The notes under the pieces are model-generated. The model made no database searches. It was not told the origin of the DNA and was given only the letters and a program-made list of their open reading frames with translations. DNA of 64,000 bases, taken from positions 188,267 through 252,266 of the forward strand of contig MU278377.1 in NCBI GenBank assembly GCA_022385755.1, written 5' to 3'. The translations under genes and the position numbers were made by a program. Shown here piece after piece: positions 12,104-24,333 of the stretch. How positions within the stretch are numbered: the stretch's first letter is position 1; each line of letters starts with the position of its first letter. The stretch comes from Trametopsis cervina. Lineage: Eukaryota > Basidiomycota > Agaricomycetes > Polyporales > Irpicaceae.

Positions 12104-13601
12104 GCTGTGCAGTGGATCGCAAGAGTATGTCTAGATGGTAAGGTGAGGGGGTGAAAGCCAGTGCGAGGGATAGCGATGAGGATGTGATTATATCGCAGCC
12201 GCAACGAAGTGGCTTGAGAGTGTAATTGGAGAGTGTGTAGCCTGCTGTACGAATACGTGAACGACGATGGGTAGGTGTCTTGCAATCCCACGTACAATAT
12301 GAAGCAAGTGTGCTCCGATGGTCCTCCGACCTATACGCGCGCGTACATCCACACAGCGTACCTGAGATGGTCCAGTGGAACCCCACACTCCTGTGATGAT
12401 CCGAATAAATTAAGCAAGGCTGCACAACCGACCTTGGGACGGCACAATGTGAAGAACGTCGGATACTGGCACGAGGCATAAGCCCGCAGACTACCATTGG
12501 AAGAGCAACGGGGAGTTTCCCAGAGTGGTAGGAAGTTCACAGAGTACGTGAGATACCCGTAAGGCATTGGGAACATCAGTCAAGTTCGTGAAGCATTGAA
12601 GTACCTTTCTATCAGATACTGTAGCCACGCTGACGTGTTTAACAAGCAAACAGTATTACTGACCGGTATCGCGAGAGCTAAGCCTGGAAAGGTTGTTCTT
12701 CAACAGGGCGGTGGGTTGCAGTGACCTCACTACGCAGCAATACTATACGACGACCTGTATGACATGCGTAAATGCGTATTGTTAAGATGCACGGCTGCTG
12801 TTCACGAAGGAGAACTACATCACGGTATGACTGCTGCTGGCTGACAATGTTGTAGCTCGCGTCTCACGTTCGTTTAGGATGAAATGTTCACCCATGCCTT
12901 CAAAGCTTCAGATACCGTAGGCTGAATTACACTGAGATGATGATTATTACCAGCGGTGCGAGCAATGCATGAGAATAGAGCTCTCTGCTATCATCAAGTG
13001 TAATACTCACATATTGTAGCTTGTGAACCCGGCGGTGAATTATCACGCTGTTGACATGGCGAATAGCACCCTCGGTACTATTTGGCGATCGCACAGACTT
13101 CGCTCGCCTCTCATTCGCGTCAAGTGCGTCAGGAATTGAGGTTGACTTGAACCAGGTGCGCCCGCCACTCTCCCACCGTGACGCTGGGGTGGTGTGACAA
13201 TCCGTCACGAGCACTCTCGGTGGCCTCGGCTAATTATGGCTCGTACCGGTTCTTGTTCTGGGTCCTTGTTCACAAAGCCAGCAAACTTGTTTAGCGAAGC
13301 CAGAAGCAACATAGTAGGCATCGGTGCACTGTCACTTGCGTTGAACTGAGGCCCTAATCTTCAACCGGGTCTCTACACCGACGCCAGTCCGGCACCGCGT
13401 GAGGCTGGCAGACCTGTAGAAGTAGCGACACAAGTATCTGGTCCTCCCACGACAAGCTCCTCGTTTGTAAGTCGTTTTCAGTGCTGTTGCAACATGCTGT
13501 ATCATCTCTGACAATCCTCTATAAGGACGGTAGAAACGATCTGCAATCAAGGGCGGTGGCGGTGACGGTGACGGTAAACGACGTGCTAGCTTCAGCAGAT
13601 C
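12104..13601. other. 1.5-kb gene-free stretch between divergent genes
   Basis: The DUF6593 gene runs leftward and the Sec2-like gene rightward, so both promoters must lie here. I found no spliced gene. Just before the Sec2-like ATG (about 13550-13576) is a short GGYGRY-type imperfect repeat (ggcggtggcggtgacggtga), probably in the 5' UTR. Confidence 0.4.
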
Positions 13602-15093
13602 ATGTTTCCGGTACCTATGCCCTCTGCGGGTCGACCAAACCTCCCAACACGGACGGTTAGCTTGGCTACAATACAAGGGGCTACTTTCAACGCAATTGAC
13701 GAAGAGTTACGAGATATAAGACGTGTACATTCGCAGGGACAGGAGGAGGACCTCCGGATGGCGCTATCACGGACGATCAGCAGGGTGGAAGAGCTTGTAC
13801 GTGTTCATGGGTCCAGAAATCTTCTGCAGAATTATATTCAATGCCGTACAGTCGTCAATGCTCAAGGAGGCCTATAAGGTACAAACGGACCTGCAAACAG
13901 AATTAACGCTTGCAAAATCCAATCTACAATTGGCGTTGGCAAATAATGAGATGCTTGAGGATGCGCTGAGGCGAGACGGTCCTGGCCACTCAAAAGACGT
14001 AGGATGGCGGCGATGGAGCGCGAAAGAGCAACGGGAGCGTGAAGCAGCCGATTCTCGTCGACAAAGCACGGACAGCATCGGGTCAGTGGATATCATCGCA
14101 CCGTCGCCTCTCCTTCCGCAAGCTTCCCCCTCCATCACCTCGGCCGCTGAACCTCGTTTCTTTAAATTCCGTTTCGGTAGTTCCACTCCTGGCACACAGT
14201 CACCGCGTATGCCAGGAAGCATGTCCCCTATCATCAACGGCCAGATGCATGCGGCACACCTGACATCGGCCTCGTTGCCCTCGCTTGTGCCCGCTCGGGA
14301 TAAAGAGAAGGAGGTTGAGGATTTAACGACCCAGCTTGAAGAAGAAAAACAGAAGCATCGGGCCGCTCAGAAGGCGAAAGAGGCCCTCGAAGCTGAATTG
14401 GAGTCTCTATCCCAAGCCTTGTTCGAGGAAGTAAGTCCTTCAGTCTATGTACTCAATCGGCTTTATCTCACATCACTCCAGGCGAACAAAATGGTTGCTA
14501 TGGAACGCATGAAGCTGGCGGAGACAGAAGACGAGCTGAAGGAGGCGCAAGCAGAGAAAGAGGCTCTTCGGAGTGCATTGCGGCTTATGCAGAGTCAGGA
14601 ATCAGAAACAAGCAGCCGACAGGGCTCTCCGTCCCCTTCCTTGAAGGATGCGCGCCCTCTATCGCACGGCCATGCACACAAACGTTCTACCTCTTCCGCC
14701 AGAGCGATAAAATCCATGCCGTCATCAGTATCATCTTCCCCGCTCAGCTTCGTGCGAGTGCTCGACGACTCTCCATCGTTGCGTGCTGGGGCTCCCCCTC
14801 CTCTTGATTTGCCCGAAGTGGGGTTGGCCAACCCCGACGTGTTGCCGTCACCATCGGAACTGGCATCGGAACCTACAACGGCTGCCACAGACAGAGCAAA
14901 GTCGGAGTCTTCTTCGTCTACCCCGTCCGTAGTGAACTCTTCCACCACACCTGCGGACTCTTCTAAGTCGTCTCCGACGCCATCCCCTGGCCAGTTTGCC
15001 TTTGCCTCCGCTCGTCCTATCACGTACTTCGACGGCGAGGAGTCTCCTTGGGCAGACGTCCGCTCCTCCACTCCTGTCTCAGCCGCGTACTGA
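13602..15093 (+). CDS. Sec2-like Rab guanine-nucleotide exchange factor
   Basis: Model: join(13602..13796, 13852..14430, 14482..15093), 461 residues, with introns of 55 and 51 nt, both phase 0. The core (about residues 215-300) is a continuous heptad-rich helix: 'DLTTQLEEEKQKHRAAQKAK' and 'ELESLSQALFEE' joined across the intron to 'ANKMVAMERMKLAETEDELK'. This is the hallmark of the Sec2p GDP/GTP exchange coiled coil, which activates the Sec4/Rab8 GTPase on secretory vesicles for polarised exocytosis. A shorter coiled coil lies at the N-terminus, and the C-terminal 150 residues are Ser/Pro/Thr-rich and disordered. It converges with the PWWP gene downstream. The start is the first ATG of an uninterrupted first exon; an upstream exon cannot be excluded. 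Confidence 0.85.
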
Positions 15094-15675
15094 GTCCACA
15101 AACCGCACACAATTACTATACGTGCTTTTCTTTGTTCGCCCATTTCCACAGGTCAATCTAGCAATATTTATCTGGTACCCACAAGTTGTCTGTTTCGTTA
15201 TCCCAATACTGCAATGGAATTGCTTTCTATCTACATTTAAATTAACAGTCTCCTCGCGCCCTCCGTGATTCACTGCTCGTAATATAATTATTTCTGAGAC
15301 CTCCGTACTAGGTAGCATATTTCAACAGCATATCAACGCAACACCATCCACCAACAATGCACAAATACATGTGTACGCTAGGGAGAAGAGACAAAAAGGC
15401 TGGCCAAGATGAAAGACGAGATGACAAGGTGGAAACAGCAGCAGAGCTGAAGGACATGAGGACCGAGAGCAAAAATACAGCGTAGACATGAGACTAGTGA
15501 AAAATGTCAACTTTGAAGGCGTGCCTCCGTCCTCGAAACAATCAGCTGAAGTATTTAAGACTAAAGGAAGGGTGGAACTAGTAATATAGGGTGCGGAGAA
15601 GTACGCACGGCACTTCCGTGACGCTATTGCGGGCTATGGCAGCTTTATTCGTAGTCAAGAAAGCGAAGGAGGGGT
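15094..15675. other. Convergent 3' UTR region
   Basis: This 582-bp stretch lies between the stop codons of the convergent Sec2-like and PWWP genes. It is richer in A/T than the coding DNA around it and holds only short frames. It most likely carries both 3' UTRs and polyadenylation signals. Confidence 0.45.
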
Positions 15676-17332
15676 CTAGGCGGCAGCAGGCTCAGACATT
15701 TCCGCATCAGCAGATTCGTCGGCCGCGCCATCAGCCGGTGCATCATCCTCCGCGGGTGCGTCAGCCTCGTCCTCTTCGTTCTTGTCGACCTCCATAGCGT
15801 TTGTGTCTGCCTTGTCCGTTCCCTGGGCAGGGCTCTCTTCTTTGCCGTTTTCTTTGGCTTTGGCGCCGGAGTCTTCCGCGTGCTTGCCGTTCGTGGCAGG
15901 TTTGCGCACTTCGGGCTTTGCAGCTTCGAGGACCTTGTGCCACCTGTCGACAAGGGCTTTTGCACGCGTTCTGAACTTGAATTCATCGTCTCGAGGAACT
16001 TTCTCATTGCCGAGAGCATTGATGTGGCGCATAACTTTGCCGATTTTTGAGAACTGTGGATGAGAAATGGTGAACACGTTAACAGATACGAACGATGATA
16101 AGCGTGTCGCTTTGCGCTGCTGCTCATGGGGAGCTAACAGCGCATAACATAAGGCATGACTCACTGTGAGATACTGAATACTCATATTCTCGTAACTCTC
16201 CACTGTCGTGAACAGTTGGTCGAGTCCAGGCATGTCCTGCGGATGTCTGGATCAGTCATCGAGCGGAACGAACCGGGGAGAGTTAAATCGCACCTCGTCT
16301 TTCGGGGCAATCTTGCCTAAAAATGCTTTCTGAAGCTTATGCCTCCAATCTCTGACCTTGGTAGCCTCAGGGTCGTTGGAGAGAGCTGCTGGTGATAGTA
16401 GGGCACACATACGTTCAAAATCAGTCTGGGTCTGAGGCATCCTACGTCTTGAACAAAGCCTCACCATCATTATCATCGTCATCTTTGTCGGCCTTCTTCT
16501 GTTTCTTGTTGGGTGGGGGCGAAGTCTTCTTGCTAGGACCTGCATCTTCGTCGTCTGCTCCAGCTTCGTCCTCTGACTCGACTAATGCCCTCGACTTGAT
16601 CCCATTCTTCTTGTTCTTAGTAGCGTTAGCAGCCTTCTTTTTGGGTTCTGCAGGCTCCTTCTTGGGTTTGGCCTTTGACTTCGTCTTCGCGGCTGCCGCA
16701 TCAGAGTCACGTTTACGTTTCTTGTTCTTCGGTTTGTCTTCATCCTCTCCATCGCCTCCGCCCTCGCTCTCTTCGAGCTGGTCGACCTCCGCATTGGCCT
16801 CAGCCTCGGCAGCTTCGGCTTGGGCAGCTTCACGGTCTTCCTCCCACTTCTTAGGATCCAACGCAACCTTGTATCCAGCCAAAAGCTCCCCAGATCGCTT
16901 GTATGGCTCGTCAATGTAGGCTTGAATCTCGTGTTGCTGCAGTTTTGACATGTCTTTTGGCACCATCCACGCACTATGAAGAAGCCACACTAATCAGAGC
17001 ACTCACTCGCAAGTCAAGAGGTGGCCACATACTAGTCACCAGCAGGGAAGAAGCGGACACAGTACCATTGCCCCTTCTTGCTTTTGGCATTGGGCCGCTC
17101 TTTTGCAACGCCTGACGGTACGCTGTCAGGGTCTACCACCTGAGCAAAGAAACATCAAGGTTGAGATTTTGAATCAGTACGCGAAGGACACGTCGAGAGA
17201 GGCATAGGGGCCACCAATAGTACCACTCACCATGCCCGGCCATGCGGGGAAACCGCGTACTTTCGCGAGAACGATGTCGCGGAACTCGTACGTCTGTTCC
17301 TTCGACTGATTCTTTGCAGCTTTTTTGCTCAT
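15676..17332 (-). CDS. PWWP-domain chromatin protein with LEDGF-like C-terminal helical domain
   Basis: Model: complement(join(15676..16053, 16165..16236, 16294..16385, 16465..16973, 17033..17139, 17231..17332)), 419 residues. Residues 8-90 form a PWWP domain: 'FRDIVLAKVRGFPAWPGM' joined to 'VVDPDSVPSG' and 'WYCVRFFPAGDYAWM'. PWWP domains read methylated histone tails, typically H3K36me, together with DNA. A long Lys/Glu/Asp-rich nuclear linker follows. It leads to a helical block ('RDWRHKLQKAFLG', 'DMPGLDQLFTTVESYENM', 'FSKIGKVMRHINAL' and 'RTRAKALVDRWHKVLEAA') that resembles the TFIIS-N/LEDGF-type fold. The tail is very acidic. The intron 16386..16464 could use an alternative acceptor 3 nt away, changing one residue. 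The role is probably in transcribed-chromatin maintenance. Confidence 0.85.
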
Positions 17333-19332
17333 GGTCGCGGAGGAGGGGGCGCGTTTCGAGGGAGGGAGATAGAGGTGAAGCGGAAAGCAAGGTGACACCT
17401 TTGTGGTGGTAAGAGTTGAACCCGCTTCGGCTAAGTCCGGCCACCTCCCACATCCCTAAGCGCGCCAAAGCAGGACCTCAAATAAAAGCCCAAGATAAAT
17501 TTTCATTCGTTGCTACCCTAATACATAGGATGGTATAGCAGGTGGGAGAGCCTAGCAGTTGTGCATAGTTGGACAGAGAAGATCCGAGAAAAGAGTAACG
17601 TTGAAAGGCGCAAATAGCGAAAACTTGTCCTCGTAGCCTCTAGGATCATCCCCAGCCGGAATGGCACCATGACGCCAAAGGAGCCGAGCGACGTGAGCGC
17701 AACCTTCATATTGTCGACCTCATCAAACGCTTTCGCCTACGTTGCCCCTCTCCGTTCTCGGATGCGCGATTAGTTGCAGATGAAGACTTGACCATGGCAG
17801 TGAGAGTATCGGGGGACGTTTGGCGGCACCAGTATCAGGTTTATGCATGATAGGTCGATAAGACGTGATGGGAGATAGACGCAACGTGCCAGCAGCGGCT
17901 TCACACGCAGGTACGTCCCTCGAATCCTCGGAGGTGTCAGCACACTCCTAGTCTAGACGATGGCCACCAGTCGAGGAAACTTCTTGGTGTCCTATTTAGA
18001 TGTGTGCAGCCGTCTGGAGGAACTTCGAGAAGCTCAGGAGGTTATGGCTGAAGTGGCGTACAACAAAGGGTACCGCGGTCGAGGCAGAGCCGCTTAACCA
18101 TGCCTGCTGGTTATATTAGGTTGGGTATATCATGACAGTAAAGGAAACTCGCCAATAAAAGTGATGCGAGAGTCGTGGTACGGTGCATGCCTTTTGTGAC
18201 CCTAGATGGATTTCAGGACTATGAGGAACATGAGCGCTGTGGAATGTTGTGACCGATGCAGAGAGCGTCGTCTGGTGAACAGTTGGCGGCACAAGCCCTG
18301 GTGTCACGGCCGACAGACCGATGCAACGTGGTGTTACATGAACGCAACGTAGCAGCAATCTGCCGGGTCTCTTGATGCATTGCCGTCTTCTCCGTATATT
18401 ACTTACATGCAGTTGCCAGTACGAACGAGGTCCCCAGTAAGATCAAGGAGGCATGTTCGGCGAGACAGAATATTTCGAGCTTCTCCTGCTCCTAGGGGAC
18501 CCTGGTTGTGTGACTTGCAGTTGTCTGTGGTATATTTGCACAGGTCTTCCCAAAAGTAAAGCGCTGTAGAGAACTTGGTCGGTTAACGGATCCGAGTACG
18601 GGGGCAAATGATCATCGAGGCCAGAAAATGAGAGCATCTACCAGTGGACTTTATGGGATCTGGACCTCGTCTAGATCCACTGCGATCACAGCGCAACCTA
18701 TATGCCGTCCATACTCTAATCAGCGACCACTGAGCTGCTACAAATTGAGCATCACAGAGAACCGTGGAGATATGAGATGGTGTCGCCGTAGTGAATGCTC
18801 GGAGATTATGCCAGCCGTCCGCATAAAGATGAGCTGTACAAGCAGTATGCAGACATAGTGGATGCTCATCTACGCTTGGTCTGAGGCGATGGTGTAAGGG
18901 CCTGGCTTGTGCTCAGCGTGGAAGGCACTCACGAAATCAGCATCTTACGCACCCCCATCCAGTTTTCGCGGGAAGACCAGTGGGAAATGGGTCGAGATTC
19001 TTTACTTCATTTATCAATCCTCATGCATTGTATTGCAATGGCATATTAGGCGGTCCAAGTAGACGAGAGAGCAGTGTTACCGAACAGGGTGCATGGTGGT
19101 CAGAAAGTAAGCCAAACAAGCGCACTTGCGCGTGGGTGCTGCTCAGTTTGTTACCGAACATACTGGGCATGTTAGACTCACATGCGACTTGACTGAACAC
19201 TACCAATTCATTCACCTTTGTGCCCTCACTTGTTTCGTTGTTTCTAACACATAACTTCCGGTTTACTTATCGGCCATCCATATTATTGGCCCACATCAAG
19301 AACGGGTTGAGGGCCAACCACTAGCCTACCAG
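17333..19332. other. 2.0-kb gene-free stretch between divergent genes
   Basis: This lies between the PWWP gene (leftward) and COG3 (rightward), so both promoters are expected at its ends. I found no confident gene. A possible tiny spliced frame on the minus strand at 17552-17795 needs a 37-nt intron and is not accepted. Confidence 0.4.
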
Positions 19333-22300
19333 ATGGCCGCGAAGCGACCCACAACGTTAACCCCGTCCTCCCCTCGTCCGAAACCTACGCTCAGCCTAGA
19401 GGAATGGGAAAGCAAGGCGCCGTTGAGCGATACGGAGAATCGTAGCGTAAACCTCCTCAAAGCAGCCTCTGAAAGGACATCGTTGCCGGTCAAGGTGCGT
19501 TTAGCATTCGGGTACTATGTGACAGCAATCTGATAGGTATTAAGTTCAGTGTCGATGAGCCGGGTCCCTCGTCGCGTCCGGCTTCACCAGGGTTTCGCGG
19601 AAATCGATTGCTGGCTACCCCTCGCCCTGGGACACCAGTCATCTTTGGTCTAGGGACTGCAGCTCGCTCCCAAACGGTCGCGTCCCTGGAGCCGAAACAT
19701 CCCATCCAAACTCCTCAACAATTCTATGACTGGTTTGCACTAATAGATCGGTCAGTGACACACAGCCAGGAGGCTCACTTCCGGACTCATCTCGCGAATG
19801 TGGCGGACCACTTGGAAACGTGTGATCGCCTCACGCAGCGGGTGGACGAGGTGGAACGGGAGGTGGAAGAGATGCTTGGCGAGTGGAGGAGCGTAGAAGA
19901 TAGCGGGAAGAGCTTGAAGGATGCATGTGAGCACATGTTGGAGGAACGGGTGCGTTCTGGCGTTCCGCAAGCTGCGTATCATTGCTCACAGTCTGTGCAG
20001 GACAGACTGCTGGAGATGACCGAATCGATATCCGCTCGGCTGGAATACTTTCAGGAGCTGGAGCATGCGACTCGAATGCTCAATCATCCTGGAGAGTCAC
20101 TTGTATTGCAGACCGATTTCTTGTATATGGTTGAGCGGGTCGACATATGCATCGACTTCTTGAAGGCTCACGTACGTTTGTCCAGTATCTTCTTTCTCAA
20201 TACACCTAACATTCCACTGTAGCGTCATTTCAAGGAGGCCGAAATTTACCTCCTGCGGTTCCAGCAATGTATGACCCGTGCCATGACGTTGATCAAGATG
20301 TATTTCGTGGGTTCTCTTAGAGCCTTAGTAGTAGATGTGTCGAAACGTATATCTGAAAAGGTGAGTTACATACACGCGACTACTCCTAAATGTTGCTCAA
20401 AGAACAACAGGATGTGTCAACAACTGCGCAGATGCACCTGTTGTATACACGATTCAACTCTGTCTCCCAGCAGTTGGCACCTCTGTTAGGCGAGTTGGAA
20501 CGCCGGGCAGTAGCACATCCAGACGAGCTCTCTGCTCTGCTTGCAGAATGTCACGCGGCGTATTTCAGTGCTCGGCGAGGACTGCTTGTTCCACGTCTTG
20601 TCGAAGAAATTAAGGGGCTTGACCCCAGCCGCACAGAGCTGGTCGAGTTGGTAGGTCGTTCCTTGCGGGCAAGAGAGCGGAAGTACTTAACTCGTGGTAG
20701 ACTAGGGCGGGATGCAGTTATCTCAAGCAGCTGTGTACGGACGAATTCAGCCTATTCCGAGCCTTCTTTGATTCAGGCGAAGAGCAGCTATAGTATGTTC
20801 AGGATTTAACCTATTGAATTTGCGGTTGAGCTAACAAACCGACAGTGCATACCTCGAGAACTTGTGTGATTATCTCTACGATGATCTCCGCCCTCGGATA
20901 CTACACGAACCCCGACTTACCGCGCTATGTGAAGTCTGTACAGTATTGCAAGCCCTTATGGTCCTCGACGTCCCTGAACCATCCCCGTCATCTCCCACAT
21001 CCGTATCCTCTCATGTTGACGACGATGAGCTCGAACTTGAGTTCAGCAAGAATGGCACGAAACACAACGGCTTCCGCGCTTTACACATAAGTCACTTGCT
21101 CCAGATGGTCTTGCAAGACGCACAAACGCGCCTCTTTTTTAAAGCTCAGTCAGTGGTGCAAAGCGAAATCAAGTATTATGTGCCAACACCGGAGGATCTC
21201 ATGTATCCAGATAAGCTTGTAGGTGTGTGCCTCCAACTTTTTTCCGTCTGCTGTTCTGTGACACTGCTTTTCAGCTGCCCGTAAACCAGTCACAGGGTTC
21301 GAGATCAAAGAGAAAGAGAGTGTAAGCCAGTTATTCCAGTTAAAATCGCTCGATAAGCAAGACACATGGTACCCCACCCTCAGCAAAACGGTTTGGGTGT
21401 TGTCGCAGCTACATGACTTTGTCAAAGTAAGCCTTTTCTTTCCTTCACATATATAATCACACAGTTCATGGATACAGCCCGCTATCTTCGATGATATCGC
21501 CCAAGAGGCCGTAAATCTCTGCAAGCAATCGCTAGTGGTAGCCGCAGATGCACTCAAGTCGAAGAACCCTCCGACTTCTATTCTCGACGGCCAGCTGTTC
21601 CTCGTGCGACATATCCTGATCTTGAAAGAAATGACACAAAATCTTGATTTCGTGTCCACAAAAGATAAGGAAGTCGCTGATAGAATTGACCTTGGGGGCG
21701 TCACAGGTGCGGTTCTATATGGGCAAGCCAATCAATGTTCGCGAATGCTAATATGGGAACGTCTCAGATACGTTGGCGTCTATGCTTGGAAGAACAACAT
21801 CTCTTCTACCGAATGCATTGTTTGCGTCGCTCGGCATGCCTCGGGAGGAAACTATGACAGACATCAAGCATGTAAGTGAAGCCCTTACATCATCTACCCA
21901 CACCCGTCCTCACTCGTCTCCCAGGGCATCGATCATGAGCTCAGGCAAGCATGTGAAGATGTCATCGCTGCCTGCGCGGATAGCGTTTGCAAGCCGCTCC
22001 GTTCATGGCTCAACGAGCGGATTGCGGCCAGCAGTACAACATCACCAGCTACCGATCCTTCTACCCAACCCCAACAAGTTCTTTCAGAATTCACGGTGGC
22101 GTGCCATCGTGACCTCCGAGCAACGGTGGCCAATATGAGTCTGTATCTGGAAGACGATAGAACGGTCGCGGTCTTGGTCAAACATACACAGGAGCGGATC
22201 GTGGATGAATATCTCGAGTTCCGGAGGGCTGTCTGGAGTAGCGCGGTGGGGACAGAAGCGCAGGTTGGCGTGATGAATGAGGATGGCGTCCGGTCTCTGC

Positions 22301-22365
22301 TGAATGAGGTCTGTGGGATTAACGAGAGCGCGCCGGGTGGTGTACCTGGTGGATCACGCTCGTAG
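19333..22365 (+). CDS. COG3: Conserved oligomeric Golgi complex subunit 3 (Sec34 homologue)
   Basis: Model: join(19333..19494, 19545..19949, 20001..20171, 20223..20360, 20411..20650, 20701..20792, 20846..21222, 21275..21426, 21478..21706, 21768..21871, 21925..22365), 836 residues with ten introns of 50-61 nt. COG3 is a core lobe-A subunit of the peripheral Golgi tether that captures retrograde vesicles. The N-terminal coiled coil (about residues 110-215) contains 'VDEVEREVEEMLGEW' and 'ARLEYFQELEHATRML'. The Sec34 signature follows: 'RHFKEAEIYLLRFQQCMTRA' and 'MTLIKMYFVGSLRALV'. Further on are 'GCSYLKQLCTDEFSLFRAFF' and 'LYDDLRPRILHEP'. The C-terminus 'DEYLEFRRAVWSS' is also present as a truncated second copy at 26167-26467. 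Length fits the family. Confidence 0.93.
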
Positions 22366-22770
22366 TGCGTTCTGCCGGGATGTCCCATGTCGAGCCCCAA
22401 TCAAACCGCCATGCGCCCCGGATATTCTCAGTAGCTCACTTCACTTGTCCGAATGCCATCCTCGTCTACATTAACTTCCAGAATTTGGTAATCATAGCTG
22501 CGATTAACTCTTCGACAGTCAATGGGCACCTTGCCGGCTCCAACTAGGGTTTATGGTAGGCATGAACGTCACCTGTAAGTGACAATCATTTGTACTGTGT
22601 GGCTGCACCACAATTGCCGGTTCGAAGCACGATATGATTGAGCTTTCTATCGAGCGAAACGTTCATACAGAATTGTGAGATACGAAAAAACTGTTGCAGA
22701 GTCTTCACAGCAAATCGTACCCCTACTGCGAAAGTGCTATCACTGGGGTGTACTCTCCAAAGTCCGTTAT
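22366..22770. other. Convergent 3' region of COG3 and X1
   Basis: This 405-bp stretch lies between the COG3 stop and the X1 stop. It contains the conserved X 3'-flank element (22558-22665). No gene was seen. Confidence 0.5.
22558..22665. repeat. Conserved 3'-flank element of the X genes (copies also at 24648-24745 and 26648-26745)
   Basis: A stretch of about 100 bp beginning near 'gcatgaacgtcacctgtaag' and containing 'actgtgtggctgcaccacaa' is found about 45-215 bp beyond the stop of X1, X2 and X3 alike. It marks the common right-to-left end of the duplicated X unit and shows that X2 belongs to the same duplication family although its 5' half differs. Confidence 0.8.
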
Positions 22771-24333
22771 TCACCATCCGCACCGCCTCGCCCAGAACCA
22801 CATCAAAGAACTGAGCGGCTGACCAAAAAACCCGACGAACTTCTCCATTTGCGCCACCGTGAGCGTCGTGTCTGACGCTGCACTCTGTGTATCTCGCACA
22901 ATAATGAGACACTTCCACTCGTACACTTTGCGTTTGTAAATGCCGGGCTCCCGGACAACAGATTGAATTGAGCGTATCCCGGTGCGATACCGCATGTGAC
23001 CAATGACAACATTGGGCTCGAACAGAACACCAGTATCTCGAATATGTTTCAGGCCATCTTCGTTGTCCCAATAGTTCGGTATGAAATCGCGAGCGACTTC
23101 ACAACCGAATAACCATCTTGCAGTCCCGGGGGGCCTAGCGGGCACGGTAAACTTCTCAGGCGAATCAAGCAGGTGGCGTGTTGAAGGAGGCACAGTGTGC
23201 AGCGGAAAATATAAATCCATCTGTAAGATAAATTCAGAAATCAGTCATCGGAGAAATGGGATACTTCTATTCATATCCATCCTACCAGATTTTGAGCCTC
23301 CGCAGCGTCTTTGATGACCATGGTGCGTAGCCAAAATGGATGCGGAACTCCTGTGATACGTTTCAGAGTGTCCTCGTCAGGAAGTTCAGAACCGATAGAC
23401 GTCGAGGCAGAATGCAAGGCTTCGAAGCTGTTGCTTTTCGGGATTGCTGTGATCTTATAGTGTGTTTCGTATGAGGGGTACAGAGGTATACAATCATACC
23501 AGGATAGACTCACAGCTTTTCCTTGAGACCTGTGGGTCAATATGCTTTCAGAGGGACGATTTGATGATGAAATTGGATCATCTGTAACTGAAAGTTAGAT
23601 GTTGTTAATAACGGTCTGTTGCGTACCAAAGAAATCCACCGACATCCAGAAGTGCTGCGAACTTCCTCCATGCGTGTTTGGAGTTGTGTGGATATACTGC
23701 TACCTATAGGCAACAATCGGACAAGCTCCGACGTCGAAATATCTTGTTCTGTCATTTCTGATTCTAACGTGTTGTCACTGCTCTGCATAAGATCGAAAGC
23801 TGTTGTTGCTGGTATATGAAGGGCCCGCATCTCTACGCTTCGATGGCTGGAAGCCCGAGATGCAAAAAGTGCATAGAGGGTAACAGCATAGTCCTTGTGA
23901 AAGAACCACGTCAAGACAGGCGGGTTTACTGTCTCAAATAGCCCTAACCAGTAGATGCTGGCATACAAGAGTTATAATTCTATCAAATGGTATACGAAGA
24001 GGATCCTACACTCACAGAACCGCCAGTATTATACCCATGAATATGTCCAAGGTATTCGATGAGATGGCTTTTCCTTGGTAGGCTGCGACCGCTTTCCATG
24101 TCCCAAATACGCAGACGACCGTTGTGTACAGCACGCGGCATAGGGTAACTTTAACCAACAGAGGTGGCCGGACGTTTGGCTCTGGCCATTCTCCCGGTCC
24201 TGGTCCTGCTGTGTTGTAACGTCACAGAATACAATACTGGGATATGTATAGGCTCACCTTGTTCTGATAGCCACTCATGTCCTTGCTCCAAGCCATTTCT
24301 CTGTCCAGGTGAGTCAATGTCTACAAAACTCAT
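22771..24333 (-). CDS. X1: uncharacterised membrane-anchored protein, first of three tandem paralogues
   Basis: Model: complement(join(22771..23220, 23286..23453, 23514..23587, 23644..23957, 24016..24208, 24258..24333)), 424 residues; phases agree throughout. I do not recognise the family. After a short hydrophilic N-terminus (starting MSFVDIDSPG), two hydrophobic stretches are visible: 'VTLCRVLYTTVVCVFGTW' and 'LDIFMGIILAVL' continuing over a splice into 'IYWLGLF'. A linker rich in Glu/Ser/Thr follows, with 'ELVRLLPIGSSI..QL..RMEEVR'. The last exon (149 residues) is a globular domain shared by all three copies: 'DNEDGLKHIRDTG', 'VIGHMRYRTGIR' and 'LIIVRDTQSAASD', ending in a Trp-rich 'WFWARRCGW'. 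The intron 23588..23643 uses a weak donor (GTCGGT). It is probably an integral membrane protein of unknown function. Confidence 0.68.

Noticed and set aside
16442..16470. PWWP gene exon running on to a stop after 'GEALFKT'
   Set aside because: A 79-nt intron (16386-16464) with phase 1 on both sides restores the frame and adds the conserved helical domain, so the stop is intronic.
17552..17795. Small minus-strand frame starting MVKSSSATNRASENG, possibly spliced to 'ARLLWRHGAIPAGDDPRGYE'
   Set aside because: The needed intron is only 37 nt, below every convincing intron in the window, and no family is recognised.
23537..23620. X1 ending after exon 3 with the tail 'LQMIQFHHQIVPLKAY'
   Set aside because: It depends on the GTACGC donor, which X3 does not have at the matching place. 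The alternative donor keeps both copies open to the shared C-terminal domain.
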